Of a DNA stretch of 26,410 bases, positions 1-6,652 are shown piece after piece. A program made the translations under genes and the position numbers. Source of the stretch: UBA4655 sp964585575 (lineage in GTDB: Bacteria; Planctomycetota; Planctomycetia; Pirellulales; UBA1268); contig CAZPEM010000031.1 of the NCBI GenBank assembly GCA_964585575.1, positions 1 to 26,410 of the forward strand, written 5' to 3'. Under the pieces are notes generated by a model that saw only the letters and a list, made by a program, of their open reading frames with translations, was not told where the DNA came from and ran no database searches. Within the stretch, counting starts at the first letter, position 1. Every line of letters starts with the position of its first letter.

Positions 1-1145
1 GCGGTGGGTCTTCTTCTTGCGATCCTTTGCCTTGCGGCCGAAGGATTCCGCCCCCAGGCCGAGTTTCAGCTTCACGGCATCGGCCAACTCATCCGTCAGG
101 ATTCGCAGATGCGGCACGTCCCGCCACAGCCAGTCCTCCTCCGGGATCGCCACAATGCGCTTCTTTCCCGTCTGCCGATCCGTCACCTGCTTGGTCTTGT
201 GAAAGGCTTCCTTGCCGACGAGCCGCTCCCGGGCATAGTGCTTGAGCACCCGTCCGTCGGACCAGGTGTGCCTGCCGCCCACCTTGTGTTTGTTGAAGAT
301 CCGAGCCACGTCGATGGCGCTCTTGCCCTCGTAGGCGATCATCTCGGCGCCCCGCCGCGTATACTCGGCGGCGTCCGGGTCAATCTCGACGGCCTTCTCG
401 ATCGTGTTCTTGTGCGTGATGACCGGGTTGCCCTCCGAGTCGCGCACCGCGACGAGGCGATAGCCGACGCCCGGCGGGGCGAGGTTTTCCCCACGACGAA
501 AAGCGTCGTCCTGGTCACGTCGCACCTTGGCCCGGAGTGGAGTGACGAACGCCTCGTTCATCGAGCCGAGCACGGGGAGTAGGAGCGACGATTGAGGATT
601 TGCGCTGTCGAAGCCGTCGCTGGCCCCGATGACGCGGACACCCGTTTCGCCGGCCAGTTCCCCGAGTCGCAGCGACTCGATCGTGTTGCCGCTCATCCGG
701 GAGAGGTCGTCTATCAAAGCACGAACACGCCATCCCGTCGGGCACGGTTCAGCACGTTGAGAAGTTGCTGATCGAGCGACCGCGGGTTGGAGCTCTCGTC
801 ACTGAACCGTAGGTACGCGAGGCCGAGGTCCGCCCAAATGCAGGGCACGGCGCCGGGCTGGAAGATGTCGGCAACTTGTGTCCGGAACCGCCGCTCGAAG
901 TCGTCGGCCATGGCCGCGATCGTGGCGGGGTCGGCCGTGGGTACCGCAGCGGTACCGACCAGGTCTGGCCAGAGCCGGGCCTGCGTCTCGAGGTAGGTGC
1001 GGGCCAGGTCGAGTAGACCGGACCGCTCGGGCAGGCCGAAGTTGGCGCTGCGGGCCCGGCCGCGGCCGGTCGAGGGGAGGGAAGGGAAGGAGGAATCGTC
1101 GAACGAAAAGGAGCCGGCTCCGCCGGTGTTGGAAATGATGTCCAT
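1..1145 (-). pseudogene. large serine recombinase, broken by internal deletion and frame change; 3' end outside window
   Basis: The gene would encode a site-specific recombinase of the resolvase/invertase superfamily with a C-terminal recombinase domain. From an ATG at 1145 the first frame gives about 110 residues of extension, then the catalytic start AYLRFSDE (S115 is the expected nucleophile) and SLDQQLL. It stops at TGA near 714-716. Homology resumes at once in another frame with LIDDLSRMSGNTIESLRLGE, followed by the recombinase domain (GVGYRLV, EMIAYEGKSAIDVARIFN, HLRILTDELA), which stays open to base 1. Between RRDGVFV and LIDDLSRM the usual 35-45 residues of the catalytic core (the YxDxxxSG...RPG region) are absent, so the change is a deletion and not a simple one-base shift. 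A longer TTG start at 1184 is possible. The protein is very unlikely to be active. It marks an old mobile or accessory segment. Confidence 0.85.
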
Positions 1146-1514
1146 GGTTGGTGTATCCCGCGGGGCGAACTGAAGGTTCGCCAACCGTGAAAGACACGGG
1201 CCCGGAGGCGGTCACGCGCTGGTCCTCATGAGCCGTCATGTGACCGTCCTCCCGGCAGCACCCTCGACCACCAGCCGCAGCACTTCCTGCCCATCGAATT
1301 CGATGTATTCAGGGAAATTAGCCAGCGTGGCGATATCGAAGGGGCGCCGGTTATACGTGGCCTGTCAAGTGTCGCCCCGATCGGCTCGTTGTCGGTGAAC
1401 CGCTCGGGCAAGGCATCCAATTTTGTGAACGCGGAGTCGATGATCTTCCCCGCCTTCGTGTTGGGGGTGTGGTTCGACGCCCGAAAAGTCTTCGAGGTCG
1501 TCGAGCGCGAACGT
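1146..1514 (-). other. gene-poor stretch with a possible coding remnant
   Basis: No intact gene is recognisable here. On the minus strand an open stretch of 42 codons (about 1236-1364) has protein-like composition, with FPEYIEFDGQEVLRLVVEG near its end. It stops at 1236 in an ATGA overlap with a minus-strand ATG at 1239. It lacks a good start codon and is preceded by an in-frame TGA at 1365-1367. Another frame upstream contains KIIDSAFTKLDALPERFTD. This could be a decayed gene upstream of the broken recombinase. No family is recognised. Confidence 0.3.
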
Positions 1515-2207
1515 TCACCGACGAGTCCGCTTGCGGTCGAAGCGAATCAGGCAGCCGACCGGCGCGGTCTCCTTCACGGCGACCTCGCGGCCGGCGAGCA
1601 CCGCTTCGACCGCGTCCTCGACGTGGCGTTTCTTGACGTCGGCGGGCTTGGTGGCGTCGTCGAAGCCGCCCATGTAGACGATTCGTCGCTGGCGATCGAG
1701 CACGAAGAACTCCGGCGTGCGGACCGCTCCGAAGGACTTCGCGACCTCCTGCGAGCCGTCGAACAGGTAGGGAAACGAAAAGCCCCGCTCCGCGGCCCGC
1801 CGCTTCATCGCCTCGGGCGCGTCTTCCGGGATGAGGTTCGAGTTGATCGCGACCACCGCCACGCGGGCGTCCTTGCCGGCATGCTTGCGGGCGAGGTCGT
1901 CGATCCGCCGCTCGTAGTCCACCGCGTAGGGGCAGCTGTTGCAGGTGAAGGCCACGACCACGGCGTCGCGGTCGGCGACGTCATTCCACGAGTGCAGCCG
2001 GCCGTCGGTGCCGGGGAGATCCTTCCAGGCGGGCACGACGTCGCCGATGGCGCGGTCGGGGTTGTAGGTGCCCGCGATCACCGCGGAGGTGAGCGGCACG
2101 CATGGAAGCGTCACGGCGGCGCAGGCGGCCAGCAATCCGGCTGCCCGACTGGGGAAAGCTGCGGACTTGGAGGACGGGGCGGGGCGGAAAATCACGGGGG
2201 CTGGCAC
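1515..2207 (-). CDS. exported thioredoxin-like redoxin (AhpC/TSA-type family)
   Basis: This is a predicted 230-residue thiol-disulfide protein of the thioredoxin fold. The CxxC motif sits in AFTCNSCPYAVDYE (C89 and C92 from the chosen start), a close variant of the CNHCP form common in this redoxin family. RTPEFFVLD supplies the expected cis-proline loop. The N-terminus has basic residues followed by a hydrophobic run AAGLLAACAAVTLPCV, which looks like a signal peptide. LAAC could be a lipobox, so the protein is probably periplasmic or membrane-anchored. The GTG at 2207 is chosen because homology-like sequence begins soon after; a second GTG lies at 2195, and the frame is open further upstream without convincing coding character. 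Its partner is unknown. It stands alone between the recombinase remnant and the IS remnant. Confidence 0.8.
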   Translation of the reverse strand: MPAPVIFRPAPSSKSAAFPSRAAGLLAACAAVTLPCVPLTSAVIAGTYNPDRAIGDVVPAWKDLPGTDGRLHSWNDVADRDAVVVAFTCNSCPYAVDYERRIDDLARKHAGKDARVAVVAINSNLIPEDAPEAMKRRAAERGFSFPYLFDGSQEVAKSFGAVRTPEFFVLDRQRRIVYMGGFDDATKPADVKKRHVEDAVEAVLAGREVAVKETAPVGCLIRFDRKRTRR

Positions 2208-2456
2208 GGCGGCACCTGACGACGGCTGGTGGATCCTTCTCTCCGAACGCGGGCATGATACACCGGTCCATCGCGTGGGACGGAGGGACGCGCAAGGCCG
2301 TATCCCGGTGGAAGTTGTCGAGCGTTTGAACGGCGTCGTGAAACTGACCACCAGACACGCGTTCGGCCTTCGGACGGCAAAGTGCACCGAAAACGCGTTG
2401 TTTCACGTCGTCGGTGAACTAGCAGGCCGGGTGCTGCCGGGAAAGCTGCCGACGCC
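2208..2456. other. intergenic stretch between redoxin and IS remnant
   Basis: No gene is recognised in any frame. On the minus strand TATCAT (2255-2260) resembles a -10 box about 48 bases upstream of the redoxin GTG, but I see no good -35 box, so a promoter there is only a suggestion. Open frames crossing this stretch on both strands look like GC-driven shadows. Confidence 0.35.
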
Positions 2457-2610
2457 TGACCTACCCCCTTAAACGTCGCCACGTTCAGGGAGAGAATCCC
2501 AGAGAGAGAATCTCTGGTGGCGTAAACCAAGGAAGGGCACGAGATGCCACGAGGGAAGAAGTTCACGCCGGAGCAGATCATCGGGAAGCTCCGCGAGGCC
2601 GGTGCCGCGG
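2457..2610 (+). mobile_element. truncated IS3-family (IS407-like) insertion sequence, left end only
   Basis: TGACCTACCCCCTTAAACG at 2457 resembles the terminal inverted repeat of IS407-group elements (TGA-C/A-CT-G/A-CCCCC). An orfA transposase start follows 87 bases downstream, the normal spacing for this group. The right part of the element is missing: similarity to orfA is lost near 2600, and the ars regulatory region begins within 20 bases. The exact right boundary is estimated from where the protein similarity stops. Confidence 0.65.
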
Positions 2611-2633
2611 CATGTGTACACGTAATCGTGTAA
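2544..2633 (+). pseudogene. truncated IS3-family orfA (transposase HTH subunit)
   Basis: The 29-codon frame begins MPRGKKFTPEQIIGKLREAG, the characteristic N-terminus of IS3/IS407-type OrfA, normally about 90 residues with a full helix-turn-helix and leucine zipper. After KLREAG the sequence changes to AAACVHVIV and stops at TAA 2631-2633. Only the first helix of the DNA-binding domain remains. The last codons are not transposase sequence; they run through the palindrome that probably serves as the ArsR operator. The fragment is not functional. Confidence 0.8.
2617..2632. promoter_or_regulatory. probable ArsR operator (perfect 16-bp palindrome)
   Basis: TACACG-TAAT-CGTGTA is a perfect inverted repeat with 6-bp arms and a 4-bp AT centre, 18 bases upstream of the arsR start. 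Short palindromes of this kind next to the gene are typical ArsR/SmtB operators. The position suggests autorepression of the whole downstream operon, relieved by metalloid binding. A second partial half-site (GTGTA, 2636-2640) follows. I see no clear -35/-10 pair. Confidence 0.6.
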
Positions 2634-2650
2634 TAGTGTAGCTTGGGGGC

Positions 2651-3043
2651 ATGGCCAAGATACGCCCTTCCAGGACACGCTCTGCCGATGCCGACAGGTG
2701 CTGCAAGCCCCGGTCGCTCGAGGACCGGCCGCTGATGTCGCCCATGCAGGCGGGCGGATTGGCGGCGGTTTTCAAGGTGTTGGGAAACGACACCCGGCTC
2801 CGGATCCTGCACGCCCTCGTGCGAGCGGGCGAGTTGTGTGTCACGAATCTAGCCGACGAAGTCGGCATGAAGCCGCAGGCTGTTTCCAACCAGCTTCAAC
2901 GGCTGGGCAGCCTCGGGGTCATTCAGTCTCGCCGTGCCGGGGTGAACGTCCACTACCGGGTCGTGGATCTGTGCGTCCGATCGTTGCTCGATCAGGGGCT
3001 CTGCCTGACCGAAGAGGCCGCACGACGGAATCCCGGTGCATGA
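2651..3043 (+). CDS. arsR: ArsR/SmtB-family metalloid-responsive repressor
   Basis: This 130-residue winged-helix repressor probably controls the arsenic operon it heads. The wHTH fold spans about residues 35-105: FKVLGNDTRLRILHAL (helix 1-2), ELCVTNLADEVGMKPQAVSN (recognition helices, 61-80) and the beta-wing around SRRAGVNVHYRV. The classical ArsR metal box ELCVCDL is changed to ELCVTNL, leaving one cysteine (C63). A vicinal pair C17-C18 lies in the N-terminal arm, and C108 and C118 lie near the end, so the As(III) site may be built from the arm plus C63. The start at 2651 keeps the CC arm; M29 and M32 would lose it. There is almost no space for a ribosome-binding site (GGGGG directly before ATG), so a leaderless transcript is possible. 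It overlaps the next gene by ATGA. Confidence 0.9.
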   Translation: MAKIRPSRTRSADADRCCKPRSLEDRPLMSPMQAGGLAAVFKVLGNDTRLRILHALVRAGELCVTNLADEVGMKPQAVSNQLQRLGSLGVIQSRRAGVNVHYRVVDLCVRSLLDQGLCLTEEAARRNPGA

Positions 3044-3738
3044 TGGATCAACCCACGCTGTCGCGCCGTCTTTTTGCAGAAGCCTTCGGCACGTTCTGGC
3101 TCGTGTTTGCCGGGACGGGGGCGGTGGTGGTCGACGAGGTGACGGGAGGCGGCGTCACTCACGTGGGCGTGGCGATCACGTTCGGATTGGTGGTGATGGC
3201 GTTGATATATGCCCTCGGGAAGGTGTCTGGATGCCACATCAACCCGGCCGTGACGCTCGGGCTGTGTGCCGCCGGACGGTGTGAGCGGTTTCTGGTCGTG
3301 CCCTACATCGGCAGCCAGTGTGCCGGAGCGGTTCTGGCGAGTGGCACGCTCCGAATGCTGTTTCCGGAAAGCGGCACCCTCGGGGCGACCAATCCCGCCG
3401 GGAGCGATCTTCAGTCGCTCGTCCTCGAATTCCTGCTGACACTGCTCCTCGTGTTCGTGATCCTCGGCGTCACCTCCGCAGGCGGCGAGGAAAAGCTTCT
3501 CGTCGGCATCGTCGTCGGCGGGGTCATCGGCCTCGAGGCGGTCTTTGCCGGACCGATCAGCGGGGCGTCGATGAATCCGGCCCGGTCCCTGGCCCCGGCA
3601 GTGGTGGCGATGCAGTTCGACCACGTGTGGATCTACGTCGTCGCCCCGATTGCCGGGGCGTTGGCGGCCGTGCCGTTGTACCGTTTCATTCATTCGTCGC
3701 CATGCCGCGGTTCGGGCGACATCGGGGGGTGTTCATGA
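3040..3738 (+). CDS. aqpS: aquaporin/aquaglyceroporin of the ars operon (AqpS-like)
   Basis: This 232-residue inner-membrane channel of the MIP family has two half-helix NPA motifs: HINPAVT (N68-P69-A70) and SMNPARS (N179-P180-A181, with the conserved R182). About six hydrophobic helices surround them, including GTFWLVFAGTGAVVV and LEFLLTLLLVFVILGV. Family knowledge: in Sinorhizobium meliloti an aquaglyceroporin takes the place of ArsB/Acr3 and lets arsenite formed by ArsC leave the cell down its gradient. The same gene order here (arsR, channel, arsC) suggests that job. ATG at 3040 overlaps the arsR stop; a second ATG at 3043 would also serve. The stop overlaps arsC by 4 bp. A plain water or glycerol channel is possible but less likely in this setting. 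Confidence 0.88.
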   Translation: MMDQPTLSRRLFAEAFGTFWLVFAGTGAVVVDEVTGGGVTHVGVAITFGLVVMALIYALGKVSGCHINPAVTLGLCAAGRCERFLVVPYIGSQCAGAVLASGTLRMLFPESGTLGATNPAGSDLQSLVLEFLLTLLLVFVILGVTSAGGEEKLLVGIVVGGVIGLEAVFAGPISGASMNPARSLAPAVVAMQFDHVWIYVVAPIAGALAAVPLYRFIHSSPCRGSGDIGGCS

Positions 3739-4133
3739 AGACCATCTTGTTCGTCTGTGTCGAGAACTCGAACCGCAGCCAAATGGCCGAGGCCTTCGCC
3801 CGGATGCACGGAAAAGGCAAGGTGCTCGCCGCCAGCGCCGGCTCACGACCCTCGGGCCGCATCAACCCCAAGGCGATCGAGGCCATGAAGGATCTGGGGT
3901 ATGACCTCACCGCCCACGCGTCCAAGGGCTTGGAGGCCTTCAACGGCACGGCGGTGGATGTGGCCGTTACGATGGGGTGCGGCGACGAATGTCCGCTCGT
4001 GTCTGCCGGTCGGCGTGAGGACTGGCAGATCCCGGACCCGCGAGACATGTCGCCCGAGGAGTTTCGGGGCGTCAGGGATCTGATCGAGAAAAAGGTGGTG
4101 CAGTTGCTCTCTTCCCTCGATGGCTCTTGCTGA
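3735..4133 (+). CDS. arsC: arsenate reductase, low-molecular-weight phosphatase type
   Basis: This 132-residue cytosolic enzyme reduces As(V) to As(III). It has the LMW protein tyrosine phosphatase fold with the P-loop FVCVENSNRSQMAEAF: nucleophile C8 and R14 form CX5R followed by S15. The general acid loop is WQIPDPRDMS (D101). A redox-type second cysteine could be C80-C84 in TMGCGDECPLV, as in thioredoxin-coupled ArsC proteins of the Staphylococcus pI258 type. Length and motif order fit that family. The start ATG overlaps the stop of the channel gene (ATGA), showing translational coupling. Its product arsenite would be the substrate of the upstream channel. The C-terminus ends near the start region of the DUF6428 gene. 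Confidence 0.92.
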   Translation: MKTILFVCVENSNRSQMAEAFARMHGKGKVLAASAGSRPSGRINPKAIEAMKDLGYDLTAHASKGLEAFNGTAVDVAVTMGCGDECPLVSAGRREDWQIPDPRDMSPEEFRGVRDLIEKKVVQLLSSLDGSC

Positions 4134-4143
4134 AAGGTTGCCG

Positions 4144-4575
4144 ATGACAGTCGCGAAATTGCGGGCGGTGTTGGCCGCTCATCCTGAGATGAGGATGCAC
4201 TGGATGCTGCCGGATCGATCGTTCGTTCCACAGCACTACCACATCACCGAAGTGGGGCGGGTCCAGAAGGACTTCATCGACTGCGGGGGCACGATCCGGT
4301 CCCTGGCCTCCTGTCTGCTTCAGATCTGGGTGGCCGATGACAAAGACCATCGGCTGCAGACGACCAAGCTGGCCACGATCATCGAGATCGCCGGACCCGT
4401 GTTGAAGAGTGACGACCTGCCGGTCGAGGTCGAGTATGAGGAGGGAGCGATCTCGCAGTATCCGGTTGCCGGCGTGGAAGTCACGCCCGCCGGGTTGCTG
4501 TTCTCCCTCGGCACCAAGCACACCGCCTGCCTGGCCCCCGAGAAGTGCGGGGTGGACGGCGGCGGGTGCTGTTGA
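4144..4575 (+). CDS. DUF6428 family protein, ars-operon associated
   Basis: This 143-residue soluble protein has no assigned function. It matches what I know of DUF6428, a family that often sits in arsenic operons: PDRSFVPQHYHITEVG near the N-terminus, DFIDCGGTIR, LQIWVADDKDHRL, and a cysteine-containing tail (KHTACLAPEKCG then GGGCC at the end). The terminal C-C pair with earlier cysteines and histidines could bind a soft metal or metalloid; this is inference from composition. ATG at 4144 is chosen for the AAAGG about 5 bases upstream; an ATG at 4120 inside arsC is the alternative. The gap to arsC is 10 bp, so it belongs to the operon. Confidence 0.82.
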   Translation: MTVAKLRAVLAAHPEMRMHWMLPDRSFVPQHYHITEVGRVQKDFIDCGGTIRSLASCLLQIWVADDKDHRLQTTKLATIIEIAGPVLKSDDLPVEVEYEEGAISQYPVAGVEVTPAGLLFSLGTKHTACLAPEKCGVDGGGCC

Positions 4576-4614
4576 GGTCTTACGCCGGGATGAGGGATCG
4601 TGTAGCGTTCGAGC

Positions 4615-5148
4615 ATGGACAACCCGAAAGTGCGTGTTCGGCGGACGAAGAAGTACGGCAAGGGCGTGTTCGCGATCGCGGACATCCGCAAGGGCGAGGT
4701 GATCGCCGAGTTCGACGGACGTTTCTACGACGATTCGTTCGATGCGTGGACCGACGAACTCCGGGAGCATACGGTCCAATGCGGCCCGACGCGGTGGCGG
4801 GATTCCATCGGCGTCGCCCGCCTCCTCAATCATTCCTGCGAGCCGAACTGCGGCATCAAGAGGCTGTTTCGGGTGGTCGCGATGCGGGACATCGCGAAGG
4901 GTGAGGAGATCACGTGGGACTACGAGATGACCGAGCGCAGCTCGTGGTGGCGGATGAAATGCCGCTGCGGTGCGGCCGGTTGCCGGAAGGTGATCGGGAG
5001 CTATTCCCGGATGCCTGCTCGAGTGCGACGAAAATACGCCGGCTACATCTCGAGCTGGCTGCTGCGCGGGCCGCGGGCTACGCCGAGACGAATAGCGACA
5101 GCACGAGCACGCCGGCAAGGCCGACGACCGCCACGATCGTCTCCATGA
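4615..5148 (+). CDS. SET-domain protein lysine methyltransferase
   Basis: This 177-residue protein has a complete small SET domain. The start is YGKGVFAIADIRKGEVIAEF, followed by the SAM/substrate knot VARLLNHSCEPNCGIK (N72-H73-S74-C75) and GEEITWDYEM with the catalytic tyrosine Y103. A post-SET zinc motif CRCGAAGCR (C116, C118, C123) closes the lysine channel, probably with C75. SET proteins methylate lysines. Bacterial versions are uncommon and their substrates mostly unknown; ribosomal, nucleoid or foreign proteins are all possible here. The start is 39 bp after DUF6428, so it may be co-transcribed with the ars genes. The Arg/Pro-rich C-terminal 24 residues overlap the 3' end of the convergent permease gene and may be just read-through sequence. 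Confidence 0.87.
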   Translation: MDNPKVRVRRTKKYGKGVFAIADIRKGEVIAEFDGRFYDDSFDAWTDELREHTVQCGPTRWRDSIGVARLLNHSCEPNCGIKRLFRVVAMRDIAKGEEITWDYEMTERSSWWRMKCRCGAAGCRKVIGSYSRMPARVRRKYAGYISSWLLRGPRATPRRIATARARRQGRRPPRSSP

Positions 5149-6400
5149 CGGTCCAGCTCTTGGCCGTGTCGGCGAGGCTGACGTTGAAATATTCCTTGAA
5201 CAGCCAGAACCCGGCGTCGTTGACGTGGGAGAAGGCGAGGCTTCCCGCCCCGATCGCGAGCACCATGAGGTTCGGTTCGGCCCCGCCGTCCGCGATGAGC
5301 GGCGCGACGAGGCCGGCCGCGGTGAGGCCGGCGACCGTGGCCGATCCGACGCAGGCCCGGATCACGGCGGTGACGAGCCAGGCCGTGACGAGCGGATCGA
5401 GCGGCAGTCCCTGGAGCAACGAGCCGATCTGGCCGTTGACCCCGCTCTTCACGAGCACCTCCTTGAAGGCCCCCGAGCCGCCGATCACGAGCAGGATCGA
5501 GGCGACGTCGCCGATCGCCGCCGAGTAGGTGTTCATCACCTCGGCCAGCGAGCGGCCCCGCCCCAGCCCGAGCGTGCACGTGGCGAAAGCCAGCGCGGCG
5601 AGCATGACCACGTCGGGCTCCGACACGAACGCCATCACGTTCGCGGCCGTGGAGCCGGGCTCCGCGAGGCCGCCGCCGACGGCCGTGACGAGCAAAAGCG
5701 CGGCGGGGAGCAGGGCGGTGACGATGCTCACGGCGGTCCCGGGCAGCTCCGACTCCGGGCGGGCTGCCGTCGTGAGGCCCGCGAGCGGTCGGGCCGGAAT
5801 CCCTGCGAGGAAACGGGCGAACAGCGGCCCCGCGATCACGAGCGACGGCACCGCGATCAACAGGCCGTAGCACAGGGTCAGCCCGACGTTCGCCTTGAAC
5901 GTTGCGACGAGCGCCGTCGGCGCCGGGTGGGGCGGCAGGAGGCCGTGGGCCACGCTCAGGGCGGCGAGCGCCGGCAGGGCCACGACGAGCGGCGGCAGCC
6001 GGTATCGTTCGACGACCGCGAAGATGATCGGCACGAGGAGCACGAAGCCGACGCCGTAGAAGAGCGGAATCCCGATGATGAACCCGGTGAGGGCCATCGC
6101 CCAGGCCATCCGCTTTTCGCCGCAGGCGGCGACGAGCGTGTCGGCGATCCGCTGGGCCGCACCGCTCTCCACGACGAGCTTGCCGAGCATCGCCCCCGCC
6201 ACGATCACGACGAGCAGCGACCCGAGGATGTCGCCCATGCCCTTGCGGATCGCCCCCGGCACGGCCGCCAGCGGTATGCCGAGGGCCACCGCCGCTCCCG
6301 TCGACACGATGATGAAGGCCAGGAAAGGATGCATCTTCGTCCACGCCACGAGCACCACCAGGGCGGCGATCGCGACGGCGATGACGACGAGCGGCAGCAT
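5078..6400 (-). CDS. GntP-family gluconate/organic acid:H+ symporter
   Basis: This 440-residue inner-membrane permease is the usual length for the GntP family. It has about 12 hydrophobic segments, and two signatures stand out: HGLLPPHPAPTALV in the middle and FSHVNDAGFWLFKEYF near the C-terminus, with GSATVAGLTAAGLVAPL just before it. Family substrates are gluconate and related sugar acids or hydroxyacids taken up with protons. The DapA-like and OYE-like genes lie upstream on the same strand, so it probably imports the compound they degrade. The gap to the OYE gene is 252 bp, so an own promoter is possible. The 3' end overlaps the convergent SET gene by 71 bp. Confidence 0.92.
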   Translation of the reverse strand: MLPLVVIAVAIAALVVLVAWTKMHPFLAFIIVSTGAAVALGIPLAAVPGAIRKGMGDILGSLLVVIVAGAMLGKLVVESGAAQRIADTLVAACGEKRMAWAMALTGFIIGIPLFYGVGFVLLVPIIFAVVERYRLPPLVVALPALAALSVAHGLLPPHPAPTALVATFKANVGLTLCYGLLIAVPSLVIAGPLFARFLAGIPARPLAGLTTAARPESELPGTAVSIVTALLPAALLLVTAVGGGLAEPGSTAANVMAFVSEPDVVMLAALAFATCTLGLGRGRSLAEVMNTYSAAIGDVASILLVIGGSGAFKEVLVKSGVNGQIGSLLQGLPLDPLVTAWLVTAVIRACVGSATVAGLTAAGLVAPLIADGGAEPNLMVLAIGAGSLAFSHVNDAGFWLFKEYFNVSLADTAKSWTVMETIVAVVGLAGVLVLSLFVSA

Positions 6401-6403
6401 CGG

Positions 6404-6505
6404 TCAGACCGTTTCGAGGATGGGGGCTGGCAGGTCGGTGAGCGTCGCGTCGTGCGGCATGGTCGAGAAGCGTTGCCGGAGAGTCTTGCTCGTTGACGAT
6501 TTCAT
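6404..6505 (-). CDS. possible small ORF just upstream of the GntP permease
   Basis: A 33-codon frame runs from ATG 6505 to TGA 6404. The peptide ends MPHDATLTDLPAPILETV, which looks more protein-like than the surrounding shadows. The stop lies 3 bases before the permease ATG, the spacing expected for a translationally coupled leader peptide or the end of a small gene. There is no convincing ribosome-binding site and no known family, and chance is a serious alternative in this GC-rich DNA. Confidence 0.22.
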   Translation of the reverse strand: MKSSTSKTLRQRFSTMPHDATLTDLPAPILETV

Positions 6506-6652
6506 CGCCGGTAGGATCGAGACGCCGTAGGATACCCGCAATGCCCGGTTCCGCCGTAGGGGGCCGCTGCGTGCGGTCCCGCCCGGTTCCCCGTCGTCCG
6601 ACCGTGAGCCGCCCGCGCAGGATCCCCGACCGGGGGAGCGGGGCCGTCGGCA
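6506..6652. other. intergenic spacer with GC-rich hairpins
   Basis: Between the OYE stop and the small ORF there are several short inverted repeats, for example GGGNCCGC/GCGGNCCC around 6566-6588 and CCCCGAC/CGGGG around 6625-6640. They lack a T-run. They may form processing or Rho-dependent signals, or simply reflect base composition. Confidence 0.3.

Noticed and set aside
4..582. 192-codon plus-strand open frame at the window start
   Set aside because: It is antisense to the recombinase domain, which reads with strong family-like sequence on the minus strand.
711..720. Programmed frameshift (CTT-TGA as in prfB) in the recombinase
   Set aside because: A prfB-type shift is +1, while the frame needed is -1, and a large conserved segment is absent, so recoding could not restore a working enzyme.
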